Source: Cubamyces lactineus (Eukaryota; Basidiomycota; Agaricomycetes; Polyporales; Polyporaceae). Taken from it: a stretch of DNA of 64,000 nt. Positions 9,712-19,283 of this stretch are shown here, piece by piece (positions within the stretch are counted from its first letter, which is position 1; each line of letters opens with the position of its first letter). The DNA is taken from positions 310,001-374,000 of the forward strand of contig JACDTU010000023.1 of assembly GCA_022376465.1 (NCBI GenBank), in the 5' to 3' direction. Under the pieces are notes generated by a model. The model made no database searches. It was not told where the DNA came from and saw only the letters and a list, made by a program, of their open reading frames with translations. A program made the position numbers and the translations under genes.

Positions 9712-10561
9712 CTACAAGTACATTGGCCGAGACGTGCGCATGGTCATGAGAATTGTCCTTTCCCCTCCCTTTATCCTTGTCCTTGTCCTTGTCCTTCTTC
9801 CTGCCACCGTTGCCCTTACCCTTGTTGCCCTTGGGGCGAAGCTCAGGGTGCTTCTTGTAGCAAGTCGACTCATGATGGGTCTGACTGCCACAGAAGTCGC
9901 AGGGGCCGGACGGCTTGGGCTTGGTCTTGGAGATCCGAGCAGCGGACTGACCAGTCTTGCGCATGGCTTCCTCAGAGAGAGACTTCTCGAGGATGACGTT
10001 GACGGTGATCTTGTCGAGGTCCATAGTGGCCATGAGCGCAGAGATCATAGGTCGGTAGGACTCCGGGACCTTGGAGAGAAGGATGAGGGCCTGGATGTTG
10101 TCCTCTAACTTCAGGCCGTTGGTCGAGATCTCGCGGATACGTGTGACGATCCGACTCATCTGATCCTGAAGCGAACGCTGGTCCGACATGCGAGACTCAC
10201 TGATGAGTGACTCGAAAAGACCCCAAACGTGCGCAGAGTTCGGTTTCCCAAACTTGTCTTTTAGCGCATCCCACATCTCTTTGGCAGTGAGATTGGCCGG
10301 AGAGGAGGTGCCGTTGGTTGTCTTTGTCTCGAGGAGATAGTGGAAGCTAGGCCCAGTCCGCATGAAGAGCAGACCACAAGCCTGAGCATTCTTCTTCCTA
10401 TACTCCTTGCGCTCTTCAGCATCAGTAGGTTCAGTCGTCTCCGAAGAGACTACATCCCAGCAGTTCATGAACATCAGGAGACCCTTCATCTTCGCAGCCC
10501 AATCAGCGTACTGGCTGGCCGAAGAAAGGAGAGGGACGGATTCAGGTTTGATGTCGCCCAT
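9686..10561 (-). CDS. Copia-A gag (UBN2-type) with zinc knuckle
   Basis: From ATG 10561 the protein is 291 residues and begins MGDIKPESVPLLSSASQYADW, the usual opening of Copia gag. It contains the UBN2-type region (KEMWDALKDKFG, SLQDQMSRIVTRIREI) and one CCHC knuckle, CDFCGSQTHHESTC (CX2CX4HX4C). A Lys/Gly/Asp-rich tail (KKDKDKDKDKGRGK) ends in LVAESGRFFL and a TGA at 9686-9688. The same frame stays open about 150 codons upstream of ATG 10561, to about 11020, encoding an acidic Glu/Asp/Pro-rich segment without any ATG. Either gag starts at 10561 or the extension is added by splicing or a non-AUG start. Confidence 0.88.
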   Translation of the reverse strand: MGDIKPESVPLLSSASQYADWAAKMKGLLMFMNCWDVVSSETTEPTDAEERKEYRKKNAQACGLLFMRTGPSFHYLLETKTTNGTSSPANLTAKEMWDALKDKFGKPNSAHVWGLFESLISESRMSDQRSLQDQMSRIVTRIREISTNGLKLEDNIQALILLSKVPESYRPMISALMATMDLDKITVNVILEKSLSEEAMRKTGQSAARISKTKPKPSGPCDFCGSQTHHESTCYKKHPELRPKGNKGKGNGGRKKDKDKDKDKGRGKDNSHDHAHVSANVLVAESGRFFL

Positions 10562-11017
10562 AGTGAGGAGAAAGAATTGGGGCGAATCGACGAGGTTCTC
10601 GGTGAGATCGAGTGTAGGAAGTGGAGATTGTGGAGGCGCGAATTGGAGAGGCGCGTCCGGAGGAAGGGGTGTGGGAGCAAGGAGAGGTGAAAGCTCGTAG
10701 ACTGATTCTAGGTCTTCTTCTTCTTCTGTCGAAGAAGGAGGAAGCGGAGTAACTTGCCAAGGTTCTGGGACTACAGCCCAGACGTTACCGGGTGGAGGCT
10801 CTTGAAGGTTCTGGTAGCGATTAGGACAGGGGAAGCTATCGCAAGCAAAGTAGCTGTCGTCTTCTGGGTTGTAGTAACGGTCGAGGTTCTCGTCGACGTC
10901 GAAGAAGTGGATAAGCCCAGAACAATCAAAGGCAGATGATTCCGAAGGGTTGTCGAGAGTGGCGTCGACTTCCTCCTCAGAATCTATGGCAAGAGGTTCC
11001 GCTGTGGTCGGCTCCAA

Positions 11018-11517
11018 AACGGTTCAGAAAAGCGCGATGATTGACTTGCTGTGTGCACTGAGAAGTCCTGGTAGATGGGAACACCTGTTCAGGAGAACCA
11101 GAGATCCAGACAGCCGAAATGCCCGAAAATCTGGGTAGAAGTTGCCAACTGTGCCCAAGAAAAACTATGTACTGCTATCCGACAAAAAGAGTATCGTAAG
11201 GAGGGTCCAGACGGTTGTCCTCCGGTCCTAAGTTCCTAAAGAACCCGGATACAAGGGCTGGCTGTCGCAAGTGCGAGGCCTGACCCAGGGATACTAGAAA
11301 GAGCTCGCTACAAAGAGCTGTACAGCCTACTGAGTACTAGGGCTATAGTAAAAGCACTCAGGGCTGCGTCATGAGCGCAGAAATGTCCCCCTGGTAGCAG
11401 TGTCGGCGGGCAACAGTCAAGAGTTAAGGAATTATGGAGGGGAGGGTGCACAACAGCGATGTCGACGAAGGGAGGGTGCGCGCAGAGATGTCGACAGAAG
11501 TAGCAACAAGTTAGAGC
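11018..11517 (-). other. Copia-A untranslated leader
   Basis: About 500 bp between the PBS and the open gag frame. No coding signal is seen; stops occur in all minus-strand frames. Confidence 0.55.
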
Positions 11518-11532
11518 GCAGGGCTCATAACC
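11518..11532 (-). other. Copia-A primer-binding site, complementary to initiator tRNA-Met anticodon arm
   Basis: Plus-strand GCAGGGCTCATAACC is identical to the anticodon-arm sequence (CAT anticodon) of the initiator tRNA-Met at 41934-42005, so the element strand is complementary to it. It abuts the 5' LTR at 11533. Priming from an internal half-tRNA of this kind is known for Drosophila copia. Confidence 0.8.
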
Positions 11533-12055
11533 TGACGAACTTCTGAACCTAGAAGGCTGTAAGCGACACAAAGAGAGTCTTCAGTCTGTGAGCGAACGAC
11601 TCTATTGCATAGTACAAGTACCTGTAAGCGACACAAGAGAGCTACAAGTACTTGGTAAGTAACTGCATAAGTAACCATAGGTAGTAAAGGAACTTACTCT
11701 TCAGTCTGTGAGCGAACAACTGAAGAGTAGGGGCGAAGAATGTCCTCCTTATATACTGAGAGAGGAGTGCCATGAGTAAGCGAAGAAAGGAGGCATGTGA
11801 TCGCTATGTACAATGAGTAAGACCATGGTGCGAGTATCGCGACATATGGTGTCATAGGTATAGAACCCTCTGGAAGGATCCGTAGCAGTGTAGAACGCAA
11901 CGGAAAGATGGAGGGAATGAAAGAATGTCCAACTACAGTACGTACACTGAGCAGTCCATAAAAGGAATAAAGTCCATGCTGTGCGCGTTGTAGGCGCCAC
12001 AGCCACAAAGTCCACATTCCCGGTCCGGCACAGCCGACAACCTGGAAGTTCAACA
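11533..12055 (-). repeat. Copia-A 5' LTR
   Basis: 523 bp, paired with 5772-6295. Its differences include a cluster around the TATA-like site and single changes elsewhere. Confidence 0.95.
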
Positions 12056-12289
12056 GTTCGACCAGAGTTCTACTGGTTCAAGGCTGCGGCCCTCCTCTTC
12101 CAACTTTCATATCAAGTACTATGAGACCTCACAAGCCGGGGGTTCGGCTCTCCTTCTTGGGGAGACATAATCGACCCATTCGGCGATTTTCCTCTCCCAC
12201 CCGCAGGACATACTTGCTCCACCTCTCTCGCAAGTCTACAATGACATCCGCTGGTCTCTTGGCAACCCCCTCACGAGGGATACAACGAT
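12056..12289. other. sequence between the two Copia elements, origin unknown
   Basis: About 235 bp. A 60-residue charged minus-strand frame crosses it (12129 onward) but has no recognisable motif. It does not visibly continue the oxygenase gene that Copia-A truncates. Confidence 0.4.
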
Positions 12290-12294
12290 GAAAC
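12290..12294. repeat. target-site duplication GAAAC, left copy (right copy 19582-19586)
   Basis: GAAAC precedes the left LTR and GAAAC follows the right LTR at 19582-19586, the expected 5-bp duplication. Confidence 0.9.
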
Positions 12295-12592
12295 TGTTGA
12301 ACTAGACGCGCATTAGGCACTGACTAATAGCAGGCTAGTAAGCGGGAATGGACACGAGGCTACCAGTCTCCTGGAGAAAGTTCCGGATACTGTGGCTGAG
12401 GTACTACATAGTATGACATCGTACTATACAGTATTACATCATAGCCTCCGTGTACATGTATATAAGGCTGCTCTGTAGGAGCAGTACAACAAGTCGCTCT
12501 TAACCTTCAATCCCTACGTGTGCCTCTATTCAGAGCTCTACAGGTAAGTGAGCTAGTGGGGCTTTCCACTGCGTAACAAGCCCTGCTCAACA
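12295..12592 (+). repeat. Copia-B 5' LTR
   Basis: 298 bp, paired with 19284-19581. It contains a TATATAAGG promoter-like box at 12459-12467, followed by a small hairpin CTGCTC..GAGCAG. Confidence 0.95.
12459..12467 (+). promoter_or_regulatory. TATA box of Copia-B 5' LTR
   Basis: TATATAAGG, 134 bp upstream of the LTR end. The same motif is present in the right LTR. Confidence 0.6.
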
Positions 12593-12606
12593 GGTTATGA
12601 GCCCTG
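12593..12606 (+). other. Copia-B primer-binding site, complementary to initiator tRNA-Met anticodon arm
   Basis: GGTTATGAGCCCTG starts at the base after the LTR. It is the exact complement of 14 nt of the anticodon arm of the tRNA gene at 41934-42005. Confidence 0.82.
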
Positions 12607-12906
12607 GTTGATGCTCGGATCTGCGCCTGGCAAGGCTGCGATCCTGATGCTCCCAGCTCAGCTCAGCTGGTTGATGCCAAAGCTTGTGCCTGGCAAGGCC
12701 TTGCTTTTGTGCGCCCAGCAATACCTGGACGTCGCCCTAGTGGGGCTAGACGTTGCAGCCCTTAGTGTGCGCCATGTAGGCTGCACCTATGCCGCTAGAG
12801 CTTAGGGAGTGTTCAGCATTGCTGCCCTTGGCGCCGTCATGGCTGCCTTGTTGTGCGCATGGACAAATGCTGACATTCTGTCTCTACAGACTCCCTTAAC
12901 GCCACC
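12607..12906 (+). other. Copia-B untranslated leader
   Basis: 300 bp with an imperfect direct repeat (GTGCCTGGCAAGGC-like and TGCGCCTGGCAAGGC, 12622-12695) and no convincing gene before the gag ATG. Confidence 0.5.
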
Positions 12907-14901
12907 ATGTCCAACTCGCTCACTCAGCTCGTTCCTGTCCTTGACGGTTCGAACTACCCTCAGTGGGTCGACCTGATGAAGGCTTACCTTCAGCAGCAGG
13001 AGGTTTGGCTCATTGTTGAGCCTCCTGAGGGCATCGCTGCCCCTACCCTTGAGGAAGACGGTAGAAACCGGAGCGAAGTCGTCGCCTGGAATCAGATGAT
13101 GATGAAGGCGATGGGCTGCATTCGCCTCCGTCTCAGCCCTGAGGTGAGTAGCCTTGTGAAAGACAAGGCAACTCCCAAGGAGCTGTGGAGCGCCCTTAAG
13201 AGCCTCTATGGGACTACCTCGTCGATGGGTGCCTATAGTTTCTATAAGGCTGCCACTAGTGTGCGCATCCCGTCGAATGAGCATCCTGGCCCTGCGATCG
13301 CTAAGATCCAAGGGAACCTTGACCAACTGAGCAGTGCAGGGATTAACATCCCTATGAACCTGCGCGCCTTGATGATCTTGGACGCAGCGCCGCCGCGGTA
13401 TGAGACCGCAATTCAGCTCTGTCTTAACGACAATGAGCTAGCGGACCTGACCACTTCTGATGCTCGGGAAGCACTTGTGGCTTCTTGGGAAGCGTCGGTG
13501 ACAAAGGGTAACCGCAAAGTTGGCGAGGCAAAGAAGCTCAGCGCTGTCAAGCGCAAGGGCAAAGATCCTGCCTTCAAGCAGCAGCAGCAGCAACACCGCA
13601 ACGGTGACTCGCAGCAGCAGCAGCAGAAGGGCAAGGGCAAAGCTCGGCGAGGGAAGCGTAAGGGTCAGAAGTCTTCAGACCATGACCACGCCCACCTTGC
13701 TTCCACCGCGGCCATCTCTGACGGTCCTACCACGACTGTCGATCCGCGTGCGCTTCTGCGCAAGCCTGTCTGGGTTAACGGCCCTGAGGGTGAGTCGAAG
13801 TATCCTACCCTCAAGCGTGCCTTCAACCTTGCTCGCGACCTCGACATCACGCCCAGTCCTGAGCGCATTCGCACTTTGGAAAGCGTAATTAAGGTCAGTG
13901 ACAAGGGGGAGGGTTCTAGCCAGATCGTCGAGATTGACTCGAACAGCGCGGACAGTCACTCGTCGAAGCGGACTCGCCTTACCTTGGCTGAGCGCATTGA
14001 CTGGACTGAAAGGGATGACAACGCGGAATCCACTGTCTCCTTCGGCTACGAAGATGACGACATGGACATGGAGATCGCCGATGCGGCTGGTCTCTATGAG
14101 CAGTATGACGAGCAAGTGCGGTCAGTACTTCTCACTCTGCCCTACAGACAACACGCTGATGCACTTCTTCCAGCAGCAACATGTAACAGCGTGGATGGAT
14201 CTGCAGTAGTTAGTTTGCAGAATCCTGTCTGTATTTCATTTGAACAATGTAGTCATTCTGTTTCATTCGCGGAATGTGCTCGTTGCAAGGGCAAGAGTAA
14301 GGCTGACCAAAATCCTCAATGGATGCTTGACTCGGGCGCATCTCTCCATTTCACCAATGATATGGATGATTACATTGAGTATGCGCCGCTAAGTGAAGAC
14401 ATTGTTGTTCATACTGCGAATGGCGTTGCCTTTGTCAAGGGATCTGGGACTGTTCTTCTGAACTGTCCGTTACCATCTGGCGGTCACACGACAGTACGCA
14501 TCGCACCTGTCTACTTTATGCCAGATTTATCTATCCACCTTCTTTCTATGGGAGAATTCCTTCAGAAAGGAATGCGATTGAGCGGAAATGCTGAGAGAGT
14601 CAGCATCTTGCAAAGATCAGGAAAGCCATTCCTGGTTTTTCATCCACGCACTCCCAATGACACTGTCTACTGTGTCGAGTCGCTTCACGCAAGGGATGCG
14701 TTGTATATCTTTCCAACAGTCTGTAACCTTGATTACCAGACCATGCACCGTCGCTTGGGTCATCCTTCCAAGGATGTACTAAGGTATGCAAGGGAGCATA
14801 CCGCAGATTTCCCTACCATTGAGTTCCCTAAGGAGGAACCTCTATGCCGCGAATGCACAGAAGGGAAGATGCCCTTACGGTCCTTCCCACCATCCGTTTG
14901 A
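12907..14901 (+). CDS. Copia-B gag-protease-pre-integrase segment, ends at premature TGA
   Basis: 664 residues from ATG 12907, which sits in a strong context (GCCACCATG). The N-terminal gag is UBN2-like (VPVLDGSNYPQWVDLMKAYL, KELWSALKSLYG). It is followed by CAG-encoded glutamine runs and a Lys/Gly/Arg-rich stretch where a zinc knuckle would be expected; I see no CCHC. The protease motif is WMLDSGASLHFT near residue 475. The GAG-pre-integrase part is MHRRLGHPSKDVL with C..C in LCRECTEGK. The frame ends at TGA 14899-14901, directly in the linker to integrase. The same frame continues without further stops into the next feature, so this is one polyprotein broken by one codon. Confidence 0.93.
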   Translation: MSNSLTQLVPVLDGSNYPQWVDLMKAYLQQQEVWLIVEPPEGIAAPTLEEDGRNRSEVVAWNQMMMKAMGCIRLRLSPEVSSLVKDKATPKELWSALKSLYGTTSSMGAYSFYKAATSVRIPSNEHPGPAIAKIQGNLDQLSSAGINIPMNLRALMILDAAPPRYETAIQLCLNDNELADLTTSDAREALVASWEASVTKGNRKVGEAKKLSAVKRKGKDPAFKQQQQQHRNGDSQQQQQKGKGKARRGKRKGQKSSDHDHAHLASTAAISDGPTTTVDPRALLRKPVWVNGPEGESKYPTLKRAFNLARDLDITPSPERIRTLESVIKVSDKGEGSSQIVEIDSNSADSHSSKRTRLTLAERIDWTERDDNAESTVSFGYEDDDMDMEIADAAGLYEQYDEQVRSVLLTLPYRQHADALLPAATCNSVDGSAVVSLQNPVCISFEQCSHSVSFAECARCKGKSKADQNPQWMLDSGASLHFTNDMDDYIEYAPLSEDIVVHTANGVAFVKGSGTVLLNCPLPSGGHTTVRIAPVYFMPDLSIHLLSMGEFLQKGMRLSGNAERVSILQRSGKPFLVFHPRTPNDTVYCVESLHARDALYIFPTVCNLDYQTMHRRLGHPSKDVLRYAREHTADFPTIEFPKEEPLCRECTEGKMPLRSFPPSV

Positions 14902-17823
14902 CGCGCTTCTCGTCCTTTTGAGCTTATTCACTCGGACTTGAAGTCATTCCCCGTCGACTCCTACCACAAATACAAGTATGCGATCATGTTTCTCGATGAT
15001 CATACATCGTATGCTTGGGCTGTGTGTCTGCGCTCCAAGGATGCTGCGCTCACAGTGACAAAACACTTCCTTGCCAACGTCGAGAATCAATTCAAGACGA
15101 AGGTACAGAAGTGGATGTCTGACGGTGGAGGAGAGTACAAGTCCAAAGCATTTGATGCATTGCTTAAGGACAAAGGCATAGAGATACTCCAGAGTGTTCC
15201 GCACCAGCCTCAGCAGAATGGCCGTGCCGAACGACTCATGCGAACTCTCTCAGACAAGGCTGAAGCTATGCGCTTTGATGCCTGTCTACCACAATCATGG
15301 TGGGAATTTGCGATTGAGCATGCTGTTCATGTGTATAACTGCACGCCTTTACGCCGCTTGAAGTGGCGAACCCCCTATGAGGCGTTGAATGGTGAAGCTC
15401 CATCTATCAAACACTTACGTGTGTTTGGGTGTGGTGCCTATGTGCACTTACCGCCTGCAGTACGAACCAATAAGCTCTCGCCTAAGTCAGAACTTATGGT
15501 GTACATCGGGGTCGCCCCTGGTGGTCATGGCTTTAGGTTCATGCGGTCACCCAACAACGTTATATTCACGTCAGCACATGCATTGTTTGACGAGAATATG
15601 TTCCCTAAATGTCCCACCAACCAGCGACGTCGTACATCTCGGATTGATGATCCAGAGGACGAAAACCCATCTGACCATGAACCAACCGTTCCTTCGGGCC
15701 CTGATGATGACGATGAGCCACGTCATCCTCCCCACCAACCTCTTAAAAGGAGACAGGAGCAGGAGCATGACGATGCACCTGAGACGCCACCCCGTGTGCG
15801 CACTCCTAGTCCGCCGCCCCGTGTGCCGGAATTGCCGCCTATGCCTCAGAAGCCTAGGCGTGCAACACGTGAGCGGAGAGTACCAGTTCGCCCAGGCAAT
15901 GTGTACGGAGAGTCACGGCATCCCGTACAACAGTTCAGAGAGATTGAGAAGCAGGGGGAGTGGAAAAAGATTGTTGGTGAGCAGTCGGGTCGCTCCCGTG
16001 CCACTGGCAAGTCTCAGTCAGAATCTGTTCCCGGCAGTAGTTCTGCACCACCCGCTCCAAGCGACATACCTGCTCCATCCGCCTCGGGAGAAGCGTCTGG
16101 CAGCGCACCTGATAATGGCTCGGGTCACTCTTCAGACGAGGTCGAAGATGCCCTGCGCGCCATGCATGATGAACTGGTCCTGGCACAACTATGCCGGGAA
16201 GGGGGAGTAGGACTTATCAACTATCTGCTCATGAAAGCAGTGCCACCAGTTGATGAGAATCTGCCCGATATGTCCAACGTTAGAGAGTGGACTTACTGTG
16301 ACATTGCTCGCCTACCACCGGCTGAGCAGAAGGAATGGAAGGCTGCTTGCCGTGAGGAGCTAGAGGCACTCCGATGGCGAAAAGTCTTTGAGTTGGTTGA
16401 TCGCCCTAAAGGGCGCAAGGTCATAAAGAACCGATGGGTATTCGATGTCAAATCTGACGGTCGAAAGAAGGCCAGGCTTGTAGCCAAGGGTTTCTCCCAG
16501 GTCGAAGGTGTCGACTACGACCAGATCTTCTTACCAGTTGTTCGCTTCGAGACTGTGCGGCTTTTGCTTGCACTCTCAGCACTTGAAGACTGGTACATCA
16601 CCGGACTCGACGTCCGTAATGCTTACCTTTACGGAAAGCTTGACGAGGAGATCTACATGGAACAACCCGATGGCTTTGCAGCCAAAGGCCAGGAGCACAA
16701 AGTCCTCCGACTACTACGTGCTCTATATGGACTTAAGCAAGCAGGTCTTGCGTGGTGGCGCACCCTGAATGAGTCCATGAAAGAGCTAGGCTTCAAACAC
16801 TTAGTCTCTGATGCCGGTATCTTCGTCTTTAGGGACGAGAACGGCGGCATGGTCATCGTCATTGTGTATGTCGATGACGCCCTCTTCTGTGGACGGAACA
16901 AGGCACTCGTCAATAAGATGAAGGCCAAGTTCATGGAGAAGTGGGAATGCAGAGACCTTGGCGAAGTCAAGGAATTCCTGCGTATGCGCATCCAGCGTAG
17001 AGGTCGAACGATCCATATTGATCAGTGCGCCTACCTGGAGAAAGTGCTTCTGCGATGCGGTATGCAGAACGCGAAGCCTGCACCTACTCCACTGCCGGCA
17101 GGGTATCACCCAGAGCCAAATAGTCAACCAGTGGATCCCATTCTCCGCTCCAGGTTCCAAACCGTCATTGGGTCCTTGCTGTATATCATGCTAGGCACTC
17201 GACCTGACATCGCTTTTGCCGTGACCAAACTATCACAGTTTGCTGCGAACCCTTCGCAAGAGCACCTCACTAAAGCGCTGTATATCTGTCGCTATCTTCT
17301 CGGGACCAGGTCTTACTCTTTGGTCTACGATGGTGCTAGCGGTCTCGGCCTGTGCGCATGTACAGACTCTGATTGGGGGTCTGACCCATTCACTCGACGG
17401 TCACAAACAGGATATTTCCTGAAGTTGGCTGGAGGGATTTTCAGCTGGCAATCTCGTGCTCAGAAGACAGTTGCACACTCGTCAACTGAAGCCGAGTACA
17501 TGGCAATCAGCGATTGCTCTCGCCAAGTAGTCTGGATCCGCAACCTTATGAGCGAGATCGGCTACGAGCTAGCTCCCATCCCAATTGCGGGAGACAGCCA
17601 GGGATCGCTCTTTATGAGCTCGAACCCTGTGACTGAGAGCCGGTCGAAACACATCGACATTCGCTATCATGCTATTCGAGAGTACATCGAGAATAAGCAG
17701 GTCGAGGTGTTCTTTGTTGACGGCTCGGATAATCCAGCTGACCTCTTCACCAAGAACCTGGGACATGTCAAGTTCACCAAGTTCAGAGGGCAACTTGGCC
17801 TTGAGTTCTATGACTCGGCCTAA
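14902..17823 (+). CDS. Copia-B integrase, reverse transcriptase and RNase H segment (downstream of premature stop)
   Basis: About 973 codons in the same frame as gag, ending in TAA 17821-17823. Integrase core: LIHSDLK, WMSDGGGEYKS and PQQNGRAERLM supply the D,D,E. A Pro/Glu-rich linker follows. RT: NRWVFDVKSDGRKKARLVAKG, LDVRNAYLYGKLDEEIYMEQP and YVDDALFCG. RNase H: TDSDWGSD, SSTEAEYMAISDCSRQ and SRSKHIDIRYH. The motifs are intact. A Ser-to-Leu change is likely in the usual 'FSPVVR' block (here FLPVVR). Because the stop at 14899 separates it from gag, it would be translated only by readthrough. Confidence 0.93.
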   Translation, partial: RASRPFELIHSDLKSFPVDSYHKYKYAIMFLDDHTSYAWAVCLRSKDAALTVTKHFLANVENQFKTKVQKWMSDGGGEYKSKAFDALLKDKGIEILQSVPHQPQQNGRAERLMRTLSDKAEAMRFDACLPQSWWEFAIEHAVHVYNCTPLRRLKWRTPYEALNGEAPSIKHLRVFGCGAYVHLPPAVRTNKLSPKSELMVYIGVAPGGHGFRFMRSPNNVIFTSAHALFDENMFPKCPTNQRRRTSRIDDPEDENPSDHEPTVPSGPDDDDEPRHPPHQPLKRRQEQEHDDAPETPPRVRTPSPPPRVPELPPMPQKPRRATRERRVPVRPGNVYGESRHPVQQFREIEKQGEWKKIVGEQSGRSRATGKSQSESVPGSSSAPPAPSDIPAPSASGEASGSAPDNGSGHSSDEVEDALRAMHDELVLAQLCREGGVGLINYLLMKAVPPVDENLPDMSNVREWTYCDIARLPPAEQKEWKAACREELEALRWRKVFELVDRPKGRKVIKNRWVFDVKSDGRKKARLVAKGFSQVEGVDYDQIFLPVVRFETVRLLLALSALEDWYITGLDVRNAYLYGKLDEEIYMEQPDGFAAKGQEHKVLRLLRALYGLKQAGLAWWRTLNESMKELGFKHLVSDAGIFVFRDENGGMVIVIVYVDDALFCGRNKALVNKMKAKFMEKWECRDLGEVKEFLRMRIQRRGRTIHIDQCAYLEKVLLRCGMQNAKPAPTPLPAGYHPEPNSQPVDPILRSRFQTVIGSLLYIMLGTRPDIAFAVTKLSQFAANPSQEHLTKALYICRYLLGTRSYSLVYDGASGLGLCACTDSDWGSDPFTRRSQTGYFLKLAGGIFSWQSRAQKTVAHSSTEAEYMAISDCSRQVVWIRNLMSEIGYELAPIPIAGDSQGSLFMSSNPVTESRSKHIDIRYHAIREYIENKQVEVFFVDGSDNPADLFTKNLGHVKFTKFRGQLGLEFYDSA

Positions 17824-17872
17824 ATCCGCTACATTCAGCCTGCGCGCTCGCGCACACTACCGTGGTGCTTAG

Positions 17873-17884
17873 CGAGGGGGAGTG
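17873..17884 (+). other. Copia-B polypurine tract
   Basis: GCGAGGGGGAGT lies after the pol stop. It would have abutted the 3' LTR before the inverted-repeat element inserted between them. Confidence 0.65.
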
Positions 17885-17893
17885 TTCAACTAT

Positions 17894-19273
17894 TTCAGTA
17901 GTGGGGTTGCAACCCTCCCGTCTATTAGACGGCGAGGAGTTGCGACCGGATGCAAGTCCGGCGTCAAAGAGGACCTGCTGCGAGCACACCTATGTCCGAC
18001 GGAGGGGCTTGCAACCGCGGTTGCAAGTACGTTACCGACGGTTGCATGCTCGGATACTACGAACGTAAGTCAGTACATGTTCGACAAAACGGCTCCGCTC
18101 AGGGTCGAACCCCGAGCTTAACCTATCCACAACAGGCAGCATTACCACTTCACCACCACAGCTTTAAAGTAAAGCTTTTAACAAGAATATATTACCCTAC
18201 CACAAGCTCATCTAGGTACCGAGCAAGGTGAACACTACAACCGCAATATAACCAGATGCCCCGTCGTAAATCACGGCATACATCATCACGCATCACCTCT
18301 CCCTGGTAGGCGTGCTGGGACACGACAAACGAGCGCGCGGGGGTGTTAGCTTCGACCATTTTGTAACTGTGGGTAGTCTATTCCTCTTGCTTACCTTGTT
18401 TTTGACGATGTGGAGTAGGCGCTGATTACGACCGGCTTCATCTGGGTCCCGAGCTCTGACGGTGCAGTGTTTGTGTTCCAACGGCCCATCCGGCCGCCTT
18501 CAAGGAATGGTGGGCGTATGAGTACACCGCGTGAGTGGAATCCCTTCGACATCTATTGGACGCCATCTAACTAATGTACAGGACCGCTGAAATGCTCAAG
18601 GATCGCTTCAATATAAACAACACTGACTTGAGCTGCCACACGACATCCCGATCGAAGGAGAAGGATTTTTCATCGGGGAGTCGAACTAGCATGGGTGGCG
18701 AAGCGTATGTAGACAGCATGTGCACGACTTCTTCATGCCAAAATCCGGCTTTTGCATATTGTATGTAGTCGTAGTCAATACGCATCACGTGGCAAGATCT
18801 CACATCGTGCTACAGTAATGAGAATGCTGAGCAGACCGCCGCACCAACTCAATGTCCCGCTCAAGGGTTACTATTGCGATTGACGCGATGATCTATGTCA
18901 TACCGGCGGGGTTTTGATTACCGGTAAGTCTTGCTCAAATGCATAGTCCGAGATCCATAGCAACCCGTACACACATATATAACTGCACTACACATAAACA
19001 GGTAAGCGAAGGTGGTACAGCGGTATCGCTGGCCACCCTGGATGTACTATGCTCGGGGTTCGACCCTGAGCGGAGCCGTTTTGTCGAACATGTACTGACT
19101 TACGTTCGTAGTATCCGAGCATGCAACCGTCGGTAACGTACTTGCAACCGCGGTTGCAAGCCCCTCCGTCGGACATAGGTGTGCTCGCAGCAGGTCCTCT
19201 TTGACGCCGGACTTGCATCCGGTCGCAACTCCTCGCCGTCTAATAGACGGGAGGTTGCAACCCAAGTACTGAA
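17894..19273. mobile_element. non-autonomous DNA element with about 224-bp terminal inverted repeats, inside Copia-B
   Basis: Arms 17894-18117 and 19051-19273 are inverted copies differing at a few positions. They start (T)TCAGTA.T.GGGTTGCAACC and contain internal palindromes such as TTGCAACCGCGGTTGCAA. The 930-bp centre has no intact ORF and no recognised transposase. Outside the arms, TGTTCAACTA (left) and TGTTGAACTA (right, start of the 3' LTR) could be an imperfect target duplication. The superfamily is unassigned. Confidence 0.75.
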
Positions 19274-19283
19274 GTCGCTCGAG

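Larger units (their letters stand above)
5772..12055 (-). mobile_element. Copia-A: Ty1/Copia LTR retrotransposon (minus strand)
   Basis: Two LTRs of about 524 bp (5772-6295 and 11533-12055) begin TGTTGAAC and end GTCA in element orientation. They flank gag and a pol in protease-integrase-RT-RNase H order, which defines Copia. The PBS lies directly inside the 5' LTR and a purine tract directly inside the 3' LTR. The 5-bp flanks (GTGCC before 5772, GTTCG after 12055) do not match, so no target duplication is seen. The LTRs differ at roughly 15 positions by eye. No nonsense codon was found in gag or pol. Confidence 0.93.

Noticed and set aside
18567..18803. hAT transposase remnant in the centre of the inverted-repeat element
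   Set aside because: Fragments were suggestive only; no RxxF, DDE or dimerisation motif could be confirmed.
17950..19218. Identical short peptides in both directions beginning MQVRRQRGPAAS
   Set aside because: These arise from the inverted arms of the element at 17894-19273 and contain no domain.
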